Assembly: GCA_037892935.1 (NCBI GenBank)
Contig: JAYXKI010000014.1
Coordinates: forward strand, 682,001 to 746,000
DNA from: Phlebopus portentosus
Lineage: Eukaryota > Basidiomycota > Agaricomycetes > Boletales > Boletinellaceae
Direction of reading: 5' to 3'
Length of the DNA stretch: 64,000 bases
Below are positions 12,130-24,100 of the stretch, one piece after another. The position numbers were made by a program, and so were the translations under genes. The notes under the pieces were generated by a model. It did not search any database, was not told where the DNA came from, and saw only the letters and a list, made by a program, of their open reading frames with translations. Numbering within the stretch: the stretch's first letter is position 1; every line of letters begins with the position of its first letter.

Positions 12130-13076
12130 TTCTCACTGAAGTGCTATGAGCTCAGGCAAATAATAGGGCGAAATAGTGAATCGTGCTCACCTAACGCGTA
12201 TGAGGCAAAGATGAAATGTCGACTTTAGATAGTGAACTTTTTCCGGGAGTCGATAACCTTAAGTACCCAGACGCATACCTAATTTTATCCCAGTATTGAG
12301 GCAGTGTTTAGTTGGAATGTTCTGCTTCCGCCCCCAATTTGAAGTGCAAACCATCTCTTCGACTAAAGAGAGTTTGCGAGGAGCCAGCGTTCTTGATACC
12401 AAGACACGTAAGCGCCGAGTAACCCACAAATCAGGTCAGGTATAAGCCCCAAGGAACCAGAATAGGATGCTAAAGAGACGACGACTACTTCCTGAGGCTA
12501 TGCTTCCTTCGTTCCTCGCATCTTGATTAGGTCTAGGAACCCTTTCCTCATATTCGACTTTGGGTATGATTTATAAGGCATCGAGGCTCAATTCTCATTA
12601 CGGGCGTCTCTTCGTGGTATATTTAGAAGATTAGATCGATAGTGAACTTTGATAAAAGATCCTGATCCTACCGAAGATTCCCCTTTCTCTGTTCATCACA
12701 CCAATGCCGTGCAAAGCATACGCCTTCGAAAATGGTGAAAGGGGAGCTCTCGTGACGATGCAGATGCTACAAAGGTCAAGTGCACACAAATTGGAACCGG
12801 AAAATGCCTGGCATGCGAGACGCACATGCGCACTAAATAGAGCGTCTCGGAACATGGTTGGTGCAATGCTCTAAAAAGCTGGTTGATTGGTTGTGGTCAC
12901 GTTTCGGGTCTGGTATGTGCTTGTCACGTTGTCACGCGTAACAACACGCGACTCGCGTTAGGCAGGACTTCCCTTCCCCACCTTCAAATACAAGCGCGAA
13001 TAGTAGTACATCCAGCTCACCCACCTCGCTCGCTGCTGTCGACCCATTTACTCAGTAATCACTCACATCTCTGACA
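12130..13076. other. Divergent intergenic region between BTB gene C and dynein light chain
   Basis: Should carry both promoters. The segment just before 13077 is pyrimidine-rich (stretches of CACC and CTCGC), as is common before constitutively expressed fungal genes. No further gene was seen. Confidence 0.4.
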
Positions 13077-13606
13077 ATGGCCGAAAAAGACTCCACAGCA
13101 AACCCTGCAGACGCCGGCTCGTCCCCAGGCAAGGAGAACCTGCCCAAGGCCGTGATCAAGAACGTCGACATGACAGAGGAGATGCAGCAAGAAGCCATCG
13201 ATATCGCTGCTGCTGCGCTCGACAAGTACAACATCGAGAAGGATATCGCTGCGCAGATCAAGAAAGAGTTCGACACCCGTCATGGACCGACCTGGCATGT
13301 TGTTGTCGGCAAGAACTTTGGGAGCTACGTTACTCATGGTGAGCATCTTATTTGCGATTATCGGGGCATGTTATCCCCTGTGAAATGTGCATAAGTGAGG
13401 CATGAGCATAATGGAAGCCTCATTGATCATTTGGATACATATTCGGTGTCACCTCAAGACTGCGATCTCCGCGGCCACATCACTTTCTTTATCCTGTTCA
13501 ATCAAATCTGTGATATAATCTCAATCTAACCGGGCATCATACAGAAACAAAACATTTCATCTATTTCTACGTCGGCACCCTCGCTTTGCTCATCTGGAAG
13601 TCGTAA
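13077..13606 (+). CDS. Cytoplasmic dynein light chain LC8 type
   Basis: Small dimeric hub protein of the dynein motor that also binds many other partners. The first exon (13077-13338) gives an N-terminal extension of about 20 residues, then [54 protein letters not shown] 206-base intron (13339-13544, GTGAGC donor, CTAAC branch-like site, ACAG acceptor) joins to [20 protein letters not shown] and a stop. The [16 protein letters not shown] and FIYFYVG motifs are the LC8 signature. Length about 107 residues, compared with about 89 in animals; the difference is the N-terminal extension. The intron is long for this window but the splice is exact. Confidence 0.95.
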
Positions 13607-14258
13607 TCAGCTACTCTCCGGTTACATCAGTCCTTGATTTTGTATAATTGGTACGCTTGGATCTAGTCTATAATTCACTTCAGATTTCCTCATGGTGCCC
13701 TTTGAAACAGTTGTTATACTCTTCACTTCAGAGCCAGAGTCTCACAGAAATTGTCGTAGCGTGCTTTCTTGCCACTCCATCTTTTTATGTCATTGCGTCA
13801 CTTCGCACAGGCTGCTGCTTGTCCTTGTTCTCTCGCAGTCATGAATTCAAATCAACAGTTGCTATAAACAACCATAAGTAGATTACGCTTGTCGCTTGTT
13901 TAACCTTTACTTCACGCGCCATGACCAATCATCAAACCTCATCGTATAACAATAATAAATCGTTGAACGAGAACAAGTGCGATAGATAATAATGATTGAG
14001 AGAAAGAACACATCACATCTAAGCAGTGACAAAGAAACAACAGGAGATGTATGCGTACATATGAAGATATGAAGTACGTATGAGATACTCATTTCATGTC
14101 ATGCCATCTCCACCCTACACACGGGAATATCGTGCCGAGAGTAGTATCGTATGCTACATATCATGCAAGTGACTTAGTGCAAAGGCAAAGTTCAGGCATG
14201 CGGAGAAGGGAAATGCAAAGCAGTGATGAAGAGGACTACTATGTAAGTACATAGTGCT
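13607..14258. other. Convergent 3-prime region, no gene recognised
   Basis: Between the stops of the dynein light chain and the second cullin. It is AT-rich and pyrimidine-biased in the first half. The 14090-14120 part resembles the 3-prime flank of the first cullin. Confidence 0.4.
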
Positions 14259-17031
14259 TCATGCGACATAGGCGAACGTGTCGCGCGTGCCATCTACACG
14301 TTCCATATACTCCTTCTCAAGCAACGTGTCAATCGCCTTCTTGATGTCCGGAATCTTTGGCGTAAACCGCGCCGAGATGTGCGAGATGACCTCTTGGATC
14401 AGAGCCTGATTCTTCATTGTCTTACGAGCTTTCATGATGCTGTACAGATAGATGTGCGCAATAAGTAGGAAAAACGTCTGAATGAGTGAAAAAAAGGGAT
14501 ACGAACCGGACGATAGTCGCCTGAATCGCGAACTTACGGTCCTCATCCACGTTCTTAAGAACCTCGGTAGTCTCGGCCTTCTCAGCGGCCTTGATAGGCT
14601 GGTTCAGGTTCACCTTGATCTTCTTCGACTTGTAGTCTAATAACACATTAGCCTCTATTCACTCCACTCCATTGATTTAATAGAAAAGTTACTCGGGTTC
14701 AAGTCGTATGGTTCACCATCCCCATCATTAAGCAGAACACGAGCCTTGCATAGAATGGTTAACACCTGCTTCAGAAGGTCCTCCGGAATGCCAGTGTTCG
14801 CCTGCAGTTCCTCAAACGATAATGAGTCATAGTCGTTGTACTGTACAAGCACGGCCATCTGGAACGAGCTCGTCATGAAGATGAACTTCTGAGGAGATGT
14901 GTAGTTCGACCGCAGCTCGTTCTTCCCGTATGCCCAGAGCCAGGTCAGTCTTCGTCCAGAATGCTTCTGCTGATAATACTGCTGAAAGCGATTGTAGGTC
15001 GGTAATATCTCCTTCGGGATCACAAAGTTCATGTCTATCGATTTAAGTGGCCAGACGTTCGTTCCAAGAACCTGAATGGTAAACGTGAGGTCGCTGTCCT
15101 CTGGATGACTGACGACCATCTTCTCTTTGAAGGAATCTGTCAGGTCCTTACTCAAGCTCATGTCTGAAAGAAAAGCAACATCAACCAGTGCTAGAAAGGA
15201 GATATGTCGTGAATCCTGACCAGTGAACATGCGTTGCAATTTCTGCGTATACTCGAAACCACACGCTTCCTTCAACTTTGAGATCATGCTTGATTCGGCT
15301 TCGTCGGAAGCAGAAGCACCGTGGATGAGACGCTTCGAAAGCTTGTTGGTATAGAAGTTTTGGAAGACGTCCTTGTCTTCAATGTACTTGAAGATGACCA
15401 TCTGGCGGTGATCGAATCAGTCACAGAAGGTCTCACGACAAGCAACTTGAAATGAAAACATACCATTTGGTTCAGTGCACTTTCAAGGCTACCTTCTTCC
15501 GACATCTTATTATTCTTTCGTAGCAGAGCGTCAGCCTGCTTTGCAAGTAACTCCGGACTCTTGCTTGACGAGGAGCCCGTAGCAGCGTTCCGATTGACAA
15601 ATTCTCGGCATGCCTTATCCAGACTAGCGACAAATCCAGCCTCGCCTCGGAAACTGCGATCAACTGTCTCGCTGTTCTTCTTGTGCACTTCGAGGAGAGC
15701 GTCAACGTATGCTTTGGGATCGATGCTCTCTTCGCCATTACTGTCGCCCCCGCTCACAAGCTTCTCCACCGCAGCAAGACCTGCTCGCTTGACATGCTCC
15801 TCGAATTTCTTGCGCAGTGGCTCGAGTCCTTCTGGAATGCGTGATAATAGCGCATACATTCTTTGTAAGTCCTCGTCCTTGTCAAAGTCGAGAAGTTTTT
15901 GGAATTCTTCCCACATTGTCTCGGCGTGTTCTCGGATCAGAACATGCTCGCAGGTTGCAACCAGGGTCTTCCGTGTACATGTATGTAGGTACCGGTCGAC
16001 TCGGTCTTCCTCCTCCTTTAGCCTCTCTTCGGCCCTTTTGAGGTAGTCAGAGACACTGTTGGCGGATAGGAAGTTAGTGGACTCTTGTTTGTAATAACTT
16101 TCCGTGGCTGCGATGAAGGGCGTCTCAAAGTGATCCTTGTATACGTCGAGGGATTGCTTATTTGAGTCCGTTTCGTCGATTCCCAGAGAGACAAAAGAGT
16201 CTACAACTTTCTTCACGAGGGTCTGATCGATGGTCTCCCCGTTCCTTTGTTTCTCGATCTGCTTGAGTACAGCGCCAGCAAGTTTCGCATTCTTATTGTG
16301 AATGTGATTGAAGAAATTCTGCTTCCACTGAACTAATGCGAGCTACACAGGCTTATCAGCGATACAGTGACACCAAAGAGGGTATCAGATATCTTACCGT
16401 GTAGACCGTGTAGACACCCTTTCTCCCCTCATCCTTTTCTCGTTTGACCCAGTGTCGATTAAGGTAGGTGAACAATCGGTTTATGTAGTTCGCGCCGGTG
16501 GTGTATCTATCCCACTCCTTTGCGTAATATCGTAGTAAATCCTCATCGACAAGAGGTTCCGCACCCTAAACCACTCGTGTCAAAATAGATATAGAACGAA
16601 TCGAAGATTGAACGAGACCTACCTCCCGTACGGTCTTCAAATGAGCAATGAGGTATTTTGTGAGCTTATTGTATAGATCCGAGCCCATCAAGTTCGCCCC
16701 CGCTGTCAGAAACAAAGGACAGTACGCGTCAGTATCAAGCCCACAAGCATCGTGGCGCGTGGCGAGGGATCCCGCGATGAAGAGAGCGAAGATACACACT
16801 TCTGGCAGCTGTTTGACCGGTTTCCAAGTTTCCATGCATACGCGATGATGTACAATAGTTATATGATACGGTGTATAGACTCATGTACTTGGAGTAGGAC
16901 ACCCCCGTTTGGAGCTTCGTCATGATATGGTCGACACCCTCCTCGAGGAATTTCCAAGTCGTCTCAAGGTCCGCATTGGGGGGCGGCATTGGGGGAGATG
17001 AGCCCGAAGAGGAGGATGCTGAGGCGGACAT
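14259..17031 (-). CDS. CUL1: Cullin-1 (CDC53-type), canonical copy
   Basis: Scaffold of the SCF ubiquitin ligase. From the ATG at 17031 a Ser/Pro-rich lead precedes ADLETTWKFLEEGVDHIMTK and GVSYSKYMSLYTVSYNYCTS, a near-perfect CUL1 start. The middle keeps [39 protein letters not shown] and ETPFIAATESYY. The cullin homology domain follows ([26 protein letters not shown]-free but [26 protein letters not shown]). The neddylation lysine sits in IVRIMKARKTMKNQ and the protein ends DTFAYVA. Exon joins match those of the copy at 452-3177, including the intron between the arginine of HLKTVRE and GAEPLV, which here has a normal GT donor. The start lies 224 bases from the divergent mL58 gene. Because its N-terminus is closest to the family pattern, it is probably the ancestral copy. 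Confidence 0.93.
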
Positions 17032-17255
17032 GATGGCGCAAGATGATGGTGGACGGCGAGTCAATACGGGCGCCTCTTCAGCAATGGCCGGGAAGATGGC
17101 GTTATGTTGCACGTGCTGTTACGTGTCTTGTCGTTAATTAGGCAATAGCGTGACGTTTCTTGTTTTTCTTTCGCATCACCAAGTGTCTTGTTGTATTGAC
17201 TGTACGTGTTCTCTGGGCATCTCAGATTCGTTTTTCTCATAATAGTCCAGAGGAC
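17032..17255. promoter_or_regulatory. Shared divergent promoter of CUL1 and mL58
   Basis: Only 224 bases separate the start codons of the minus-strand cullin and the plus-strand ribosomal protein gene, so both must be driven from here. No obvious TATA box was seen, which fits housekeeping genes. Confidence 0.5.
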
Positions 17256-17831
17256 ATGAGGCTAGGCTTGTCGTCTTCATTCAGGAATGTTGCGCGAGGC
17301 TACGCGACGAGGAGGGCGGTCAAGCCGCCTCCGAAAATTGTCGACCCGCTTCTGAGTAGCCCGAACGCTGAAGTTTCCGATCTTCCGGATGGCACGACGT
17401 TCGTTCATCGTCCACCACCAACAGTGCCTTCTCCATTCTCGACAACTCTTCTCCCCTCCTCCCCTTTACTACGTCCGAGTGTATCCACCGCCAGCTCAGC
17501 TTCACAAACGACGGACCAGAAGGAAGTTCCAGTACCACCGCGCATGCACAAGGAACGAACCTTCCCAACCAATCGAGTTCTAGCGGAAGCCGATTTTGAG
17601 AAAATGCGACAGCTGCGGGCGTCAAACCCGACTTATTATACACGTATACGTCTTGGAAAGCAGTTCAACTGTCCGCCTTTCCTTGTCGCTCAAAAAGTAC
17701 CTCTTGATACAAAGAGCAGAAAGGCCGCGATTGAACAGTTGGATGCCAAGCACGAAGAGATCCGGTCGAAATGGGGAGAACGGAAGTCGATGATCATGGC
17801 TATCCGGAAGAAGAGGCGAGAGTACTGGTAA
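17256..17831 (+). CDS. MRPL20: Mitochondrial large-subunit ribosomal protein mL58 (MRPL20)
   Basis: Component of the fungal mitochondrial ribosome. Single exon, 191 residues from the ATG at 17256; longer upstream frame has only a TTG start. An Arg/Ser-rich N-terminus (MRLGLSSSFRNVARGYATRR) fits a mitochondrial presequence. The family blocks follow: GTTFVHRPPPTVPSPFS, SSPLLRPS, then PPRMHKERTFP and the C-terminal part with LRASNPTYYTRIRLGKQFNC and FLVAQK. It ends in a basic tail (AIRKKRREYW). The HRPPPT/SPLLRP pair and the RLGKQFNCPPFLV helix-turn-like block are what identify mL58. Confidence 0.85.
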   Translation: MRLGLSSSFRNVARGYATRRAVKPPPKIVDPLLSSPNAEVSDLPDGTTFVHRPPPTVPSPFSTTLLPSSPLLRPSVSTASSASQTTDQKEVPVPPRMHKERTFPTNRVLAEADFEKMRQLRASNPTYYTRIRLGKQFNCPPFLVAQKVPLDTKSRKAAIEQLDAKHEEIRSKWGERKSMIMAIRKKRREYW

Positions 17832-18114
17832 CACCTCAGTATGCCGTCAGAGTTTTCTTCATGTCACTGTGTGTGCTCATGTCTTTTTTTCAAAGTTAGT
17901 TACTTCTCGCTGTGTAGGACCCGTTCTATTCCATCAGCTTTCACGTGGTTAGACAATATTTCTTTTCGGCATTAAAGCGTCTAGATTAAAGTGTACAGGA
18001 GCCATTTACGAGAGCTAGTATATCTTATTCAAATCCTCTTCAGTGTCTTCACTCCCCGAGATACTTTACATAAGCAACGAACGAACTCGGGCCTCCCACA
18101 TTTTCTCCCCGTTT

Positions 18115-18594
18115 TTACTCTTTCGTCTTCGAATAGACACGAGGCTCCGACTTCGACCCAGCGTATGGAACGGCCTGCAAACGATGAACGACATCAGCCG
18201 TTCAATACTTAACTCGAATTAGAGTGCGAAAGTCAAGGGGGATTGTACCTTATGGCCACCTAGCAGAGTCTCACGTTCCTTCGAATCTCCAGCGACAGAA
18301 CTTCCTGCAACACTTTCCGTCGACCACTTGGCCGAATCGTTACGCTGCCTGATCTGTTCGCGGTTATGTTCTCGATTCTCGTCGCGGATATCTGAATTGG
18401 CGCTGCTCGTGTCTGTTTCTGAAGTTTTTTGACGAATTCAGGTCAGCGACCATCGGAAGTCTAGCAGAAACGAAGTGGAACTAACTAGCCGGACGACATG
18501 TCTGCAAGGCTTGTGAGCTCGGGAGCATCAGAAACGAACAGGTTGAAGTTCTCACCTCTTTACCCCCGGAAAGGCTACCTGACAAACTGGACAT
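18115..18594 (-). CDS. Small conserved-looking hydrophilic protein, four exons
   Basis: Not visible as a single open frame; found by splicing. Exons 18594-18556, 18501-18486, 18418-18249 and 18174-18115 give 94 residues. Start MSSLSGSLSGGKE; middle DTSSANSDIRDENREHNREQ and SAKWSTESVAGSSVAG; then ETLLGGHK and the basic end SEPRVYSKTKE. All three introns (54, 67, 74 bases) have proper donors (GTGAGA, GTTAGT, GTACAA) and AG acceptors, and all keep the frame. The protein is charged, without membrane segment or cysteine cluster. No function can be assigned. The internal EHNREQIRQRNDSAKWSTES looks like a conserved helical motif, but I cannot name the family. Confidence 0.65.
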
Positions 18595-19314
18595 ATTGGT
18601 TGAAACGCTAGATTGATAACAAAAGATATTATTGCTGAACTTCAGATTTCGGCCTCTCTGGGTGGCTTTATACGAATCATGGCCTTATAAACCAGTGTGC
18701 AGTCTGTTGACCACTGACTCGTCATCTTTCGTCACGGATTGCATACTTGTGGCTATTGTTCGTTTTTCTGCCACACGTGACTCCGGCGGGACCTTCATGT
18801 CCCGATTCCGAAAATTAACGTTCCCTGTTCTTGAGGTTAATCGTGTAGAACATCGTTTTCTCATCGTCACAAGAAATATACTGATGGGTGGCCGGGTCAA
18901 CCACCCTCCGATGTTCGTTTTGTGCATCTTCTGATCAAGCCGATACACGCCTTAAATGTACCAGAAGGAGACCTCTTTCCGCCTTTCCTCCTCTGTTGGT
19001 CTGTTGACTTTGCGGATTCACGGTGTGAACTCACACGTTTCCTATTACAGTCCCGTTTGCGCACTTCTCTTACGTTGCGTCCTTGTAACGGCAACGGCTC
19101 CAGCAGAGTGCAGTGTGCTTGCGGCGATCTTGCTGTCATGTTTAGTTACTTTGCATCGAGTGGCGAGGCAAACCCGTTTGTATTTTGTATACCGAAGACT
19201 TATTATTCCTCCCTTGGCTTTGCGCACGATGTTTGCAATACAGAATGGGGGAAATGCTCATTGCCAAGGATATAAAAAGACTGCATTTGATTGTGTCGTG
19301 CATCACAAGCAGCT
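18595..19314. other. Intergenic region, no gene recognised
   Basis: Lies between the divergent starts of the 94-residue gene and the orphan gene. It contains a mixed-composition stretch with open frames on both strands that show no motif. Confidence 0.4.
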
Positions 19315-19877
19315 ATGTTCAAGTACAAGCACGGACATACTTATGAGAGAAAGGGTTCAATGTCGGACGATAGTCGTTTTGGTGACGGCCGTTACGCGCT
19401 CGTTATACCACCTGATGTTGAACTCGGTGAGCAACCAGATAATCAAGAGCAACTGTTTGCATATCGTGAGTTTGCGTGCCCCATTTCATGCTACTCGCTC
19501 GAACATCGACGTGCTTCAGAATTGTCCTTAGCAAGGGGAAAGTATGCAAACCCTGCGATGAGCATGTGGCGAGATGCACATTCCCGTAGGCCTACGAAAT
19601 ACTACTGTGAGTCCGTTCTGAATTGGACGAATCCAAGCTTCGTTCATCTAGGAATGTTCATTCAAAACGCATATTGACCTTTCTCACAGTATACCTGTTC
19701 GAAGACAAACCCACAGACACCCGCGGTGTGCAGAAGGAACCCATCAAAGAGTTCAATTCTCACGAACTTTACGAAACGGCCAAATCTTACGGCTTCTTCA
19801 CAGAGGACAAGGGTGTACGGGATCGCCGCGAAAAGCATTGGTTTAGCTTCGGTATTCCTGAACCAACTGGGAAGTAG
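19315..19877 (+). CDS. Orphan protein of 137 residues, three exons
   Basis: Unrecognised. Exons 19315-19465, 19532-19606 and 19690-19877 splice in frame with two GTGAGT donors and TTAG/ACAG acceptors. The product starts MFKYKHGHTYERKG and continues DDSRFGDGRYALVIPPDVEL, YANPAMSMWRDAHSRRPTK, YLFEDKPTDTRGVQ and YETAKSYGFFTEDKGV, ending FSFGIPEPTGK. It is hydrophilic, aromatic-rich, has no signal peptide or membrane segment, and only standard codon use for the window. The regular splice sites make a real gene likely. A further 5-prime exon cannot be excluded. No role is proposed. Confidence 0.55.
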
Positions 19878-21168
19878 CGCGGCGAGGCGGACATGGATAC
19901 GTAGTACTTTTTAGTTTTAAGACTAAGGGCAGAACCTACGATATACGGGCTATGGCCATGGGCCAATGAATAGAATTGTGAGATCTGGGATTCTGTATAT
20001 GAAATTCTGCCGCTGCGAAGGATATTGTGAGTTCGAAATTTATTTTGTGCCATCAAGCACACAAACTGCGTTCTAAGGTCCGTATCCCACTAAAGCCTAA
20101 AGTATTTCTTCAGTCTATTAACAGCGCATGAAACATGCTGTCCTCAATTATCCAAGTGTGTTCTGAAGTTATTGTAAACGCTAAAGACTCTGCATAATTA
20201 AAATGCCAAATTTTTTTCGTGGATATAGAAGATACGTAAACCCAGTCTAACTACTTCTGGCTCTTCCTACGATAGTTGTAAGGTCTCAAAGTAACAATAA
20301 AAAGCATGTCTACTGTAATAGTACTCATAGAGGATCAGGAAAGAGAGCGGATCTAAACTGCAGCTATATTTTGAGCTCACTCCAGTTTTGTCATGTGTAC
20401 TGACTGAGTACTAGTGGCTTTCCACCTTGCGCCACGGAAAATGTTCCGAGTCAGTCGAACCGGAGCCGATCAAAGGAACGGATGCCGACGACCGTCGTCA
20501 TTGGTGGAACTTGAAACACCGATCATATCTCAAAAAGCACGTGATATTCTGTGACGGCGGAGAGTGTCCCGTCCGTCCATTCATAAAAATTCAAAAAATG
20601 TAAGATAAAAAAGCGTGTCTCCCCTACATAGTACGGCGCTTGAGGTGTATTTCGAGTGCTGCGAGCAATTTTACGACGTCAGGCAGCTGAACAATGAGAT
20701 ACTAATTATAGGAATCGGCACGTGAGATCAAGAGAATTCCTTCTCTCTCGGCTCATTTTCGGGTATTCTTTCGTTGAACTTTCGACTTCTTGCTTGAGCC
20801 CAATACCCTGCCTCCTCGTGCAGAATACCGACGGTTGCTGCCTTGATAAAATATCATGTATATACGAACAAAAGCAGCGCAGACTTGGATAGTGGCGTCG
20901 AGCCGATGCGAATGGGCTCGCACAGGAAGAATAAGCAAGATTGTGTCAGAAGAGGCGCTTGCCCGGATCGGCTTGCTTACGATTCTCTGCGGACTCAACC
21001 TTGCCCCGTCGACCGTACACTTACCCTATTTGACTTGGACATGGTAGTTCGCACCTGCAATTACAATATTCAAGACGCGTCCTCGCTTTCTCGCGCATCC
21101 CTCAGCTCTTTCTACATCCACTACCACCGCTCTAGCGCTTGCACCCTGGCTACGTCCATCTGTCGTAA
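19878..21168. other. Intergenic region upstream of the sterol glucosyltransferase
   Basis: About 1.3 kb. The first part is AT-rich with no coding signal. The last 300 bases are presumably the promoter and leader of the glucosyltransferase gene. No RNA gene was recognised. Confidence 0.4.
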
Positions 21169-24100
21169 ATGGTGTCGCTACCAGCGACAAGAAGCAGCAC
21201 AATGCTCTCGACGGACTCTGACTTAGGGGGTTCTGACCCTCCAGAGCTTAGGCCATCGCTACTCGACAAAAGCGGGCTCTCCCGCATATTCATGGATGCG
21301 GTCCAATACGGCGAGGTCATCTCCGACCAAGACGGTGGCATCAGTAGCACCGACAGCAGCAGGGAAGGGGACGTATCAGGCGAGGACGGGGACAAAGCTC
21401 GGGCTCAGTCGCAGCCAAAGCGTGGTCGCCACGAGCCCATCACGCGAACTCATCTCACAGACTTCATCGTGCACAGCCTCAGTAAGTCTGACTTTGCTGC
21501 GACAGAACGCTTTGCGAAGTTCGCGGCGATAAAAGAGGGCGATGTGCTAGATGCGGTGGACTTGTCTCCAAGTACAGAGAGTCCGCCTGTGGGCGTGTCG
21601 GGTGATGAAGGCGAATTTCGGGAACCTCAATCCAAACCGATAGAGGAGCGACCATTGATTTTGGACGCTCAAGTTTCAACGGACAGCATATCAGAACTTT
21701 CACCAGAGCAAATTGTTCAGCTCCTCGTTGACGAATTCGGTCCTCTGACAGTCGGTGAAGACGACACGGAACGGCTTATCTGGGAGATGGACGGCTGCTA
21801 TCTACAGGAAGTGGCAATTCTTGGGACGATCCATCTCACCACACATCGCATCACGTTTCATGCTTCGTTGTTATCTACTCGTCCAGATTTACTTCCAGAG
21901 AAACAGATCATTCGACGAGGACCTGTGACGGTTCATCGCAGAGGACTGCTCAGGAAGCGACGCCTTTGGTTGGAACTATCCCATGACATGCTCACCGTCT
22001 TCCGTTCAAGCAAGGAGGAAGACCGTATCAGACCTATTGGATCATGCCTTCGTGAGTACAGAGATTCTAAATTATTCAGCTTCGCTTAGTAATACTGAAT
22101 GTAACCAGTCTCGTCAATCAAAAGAGTCTGTCCCGAGGATGAGAATAATAAGAAAGCTGTCAAGATGGAGTCTTTCGTTCCAGGTACGAAGAATTATACG
22201 TACATTGAGTTCGATACCGAGGAATCGGCTAGGGAATGGAGACGTGAACTTCAAGGTACTCCTACCCGTTGGTCTTTTTCCCGCTAGCGCTTACAGTCAC
22301 GCACGCAGGTGCCGCTTTCATGTACCGTCGCGGGCGCGCGTCGTTTCTACAGAAAAATTATGAGGATGATATGCGTGGAGTTCAAAGTAAGTAGTTCGAG
22401 TTTTCGGTCAACAGAAGATACTCATCTGCGCCCCTAGTCAGCATACCACTGAGCCGTGTGAAGTCTTTTACTACCCATATGGTGTTAGATTGTGCTTTCA
22501 TGATTGATATCGAGATATCATCGGGCAAAGTTCGTTCGAGCCTGGCCGACACCGATAGTGGCTTGGACGGTACAGACAAGGAACAGGAAAGCAGTTCGTC
22601 GTCTGATGACGAAGAACCTGATATCGATCAACGAACCATCGTACTGGGTGTTGCACGAAGCACTCCTGTCTGGGATGATATGGAGAAGCATGTGAAGGAA
22701 GCGAAGGAGAGAGAACAGGAGGCGGGCATCAAGACACCGCCGAAGGTCGTAGTGGATTTTGGTCCTCTCAGCTTTGTTGATGGACAGCCTAAGGAGACTG
22801 AGGTAGAGGATAGCACGGAGAACTCTATTCGGAACGCTTTGGGTCTTGGCGAGGATGGGGAGATTTGGTGTAAGTATCGCATACTTTTGCTTTACTCTTC
22901 GCTGTCAGATTACTTATCTTCTGGTGTTGAAGATACACGCGCGAGGATTACCATGAGTGTCGCGTCTTATGGTTACTTCGTCATCTCGAAACGTTATATT
23001 GCTTTCTGGGCGAAGTGTCTATCCGTCAGAGATGTAAAAATTCGATTTCCGTTGAGCAAGGTTGCGGGAGCGCGTCCGATTTACCGTTACATGCCACGGA
23101 AATTTGGAATGGTTCTTATTCTCAAAGAGCACCGATCAATGAATTTCGATTTCACGTCGGAAGATCAACGAGATGACGTGATTAAGAGGATCAAGGCAGC
23201 TGTCGAGGCGTATGGAGCGTGGAAGGCTAGCTATGGGCCAGTCTTCCTGCCAATTCCCGCGAACAGGACAAGTACCTTCTTCGATGCGGGCTCACCAGGC
23301 CAGCCTAATGGTCGGGTATTGACAGAGTCTCCAATGTCTCTGACGACACCTTCACCCTCACGATCTCCCACGCGATCTCCCCGGGCGGGCTCTAGCTCGA
23401 CGATGAATTCTACTGTCCCTCTTGCAACGGCTGCGCACGTCCTCTCTCCTCTCTCGCGTACGGTCAAACGTGTCTCTTCTCGCTATTTCCCTCCGAGTGA
23501 CATTTCGAGCATGCCTAAAGTAATAAACCTACCTATAGGCACTCTACCTCGCGCGCCCTCAATGCATTTCGTCTGTCTGACGATTGGCTCGAGAGGTGAT
23601 GTACAACCGTACATCGCGCTTGGGCAGACACTCATGAAGGAGGGACATAGGGTGACGATTGTAACACATGACGAATACAAGGATTGGATTGAAGGGTGGG
23701 GTATCGCGCATCGACCCGTCGGTGGAGATCCGGGTGCCTTGATGAAGCTGAGTGTAGAACACAAGGTTCGTCGACATTCGTCAGTTATAAGACATAAATA
23801 CTGACGATATTCGTACTTGAACAGATGTTCTCCCCTCAGTTTTTCAGGGAAAGCTTAGGCAACGTACGCGCAATTCTTTTATTCTCTTGGACTATTTGCT
23901 GATGCTTACTATTGTAGTTTCGCTCGTGGCTAGATAAACGTAAGGACACATCGTATAACAAATTTTTGGATTGTTTGTTCATTAACGTTCGCAGTACTAG
24001 TCGATGCATGGGAGAATTGCAAAGATGCGGATGTTTTATTGGAAAGCCCTTCTGCTATGGCGGGTGTACATATTGCGGAAGCGCTCGGTACGTATAAAGA

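Noticed and set aside
18956..19531. Plus-strand open frame of 191 residues overlapping the orphan gene
   Set aside because: Uses a different frame from the spliced orphan gene, crosses its introns, and shows no motif.
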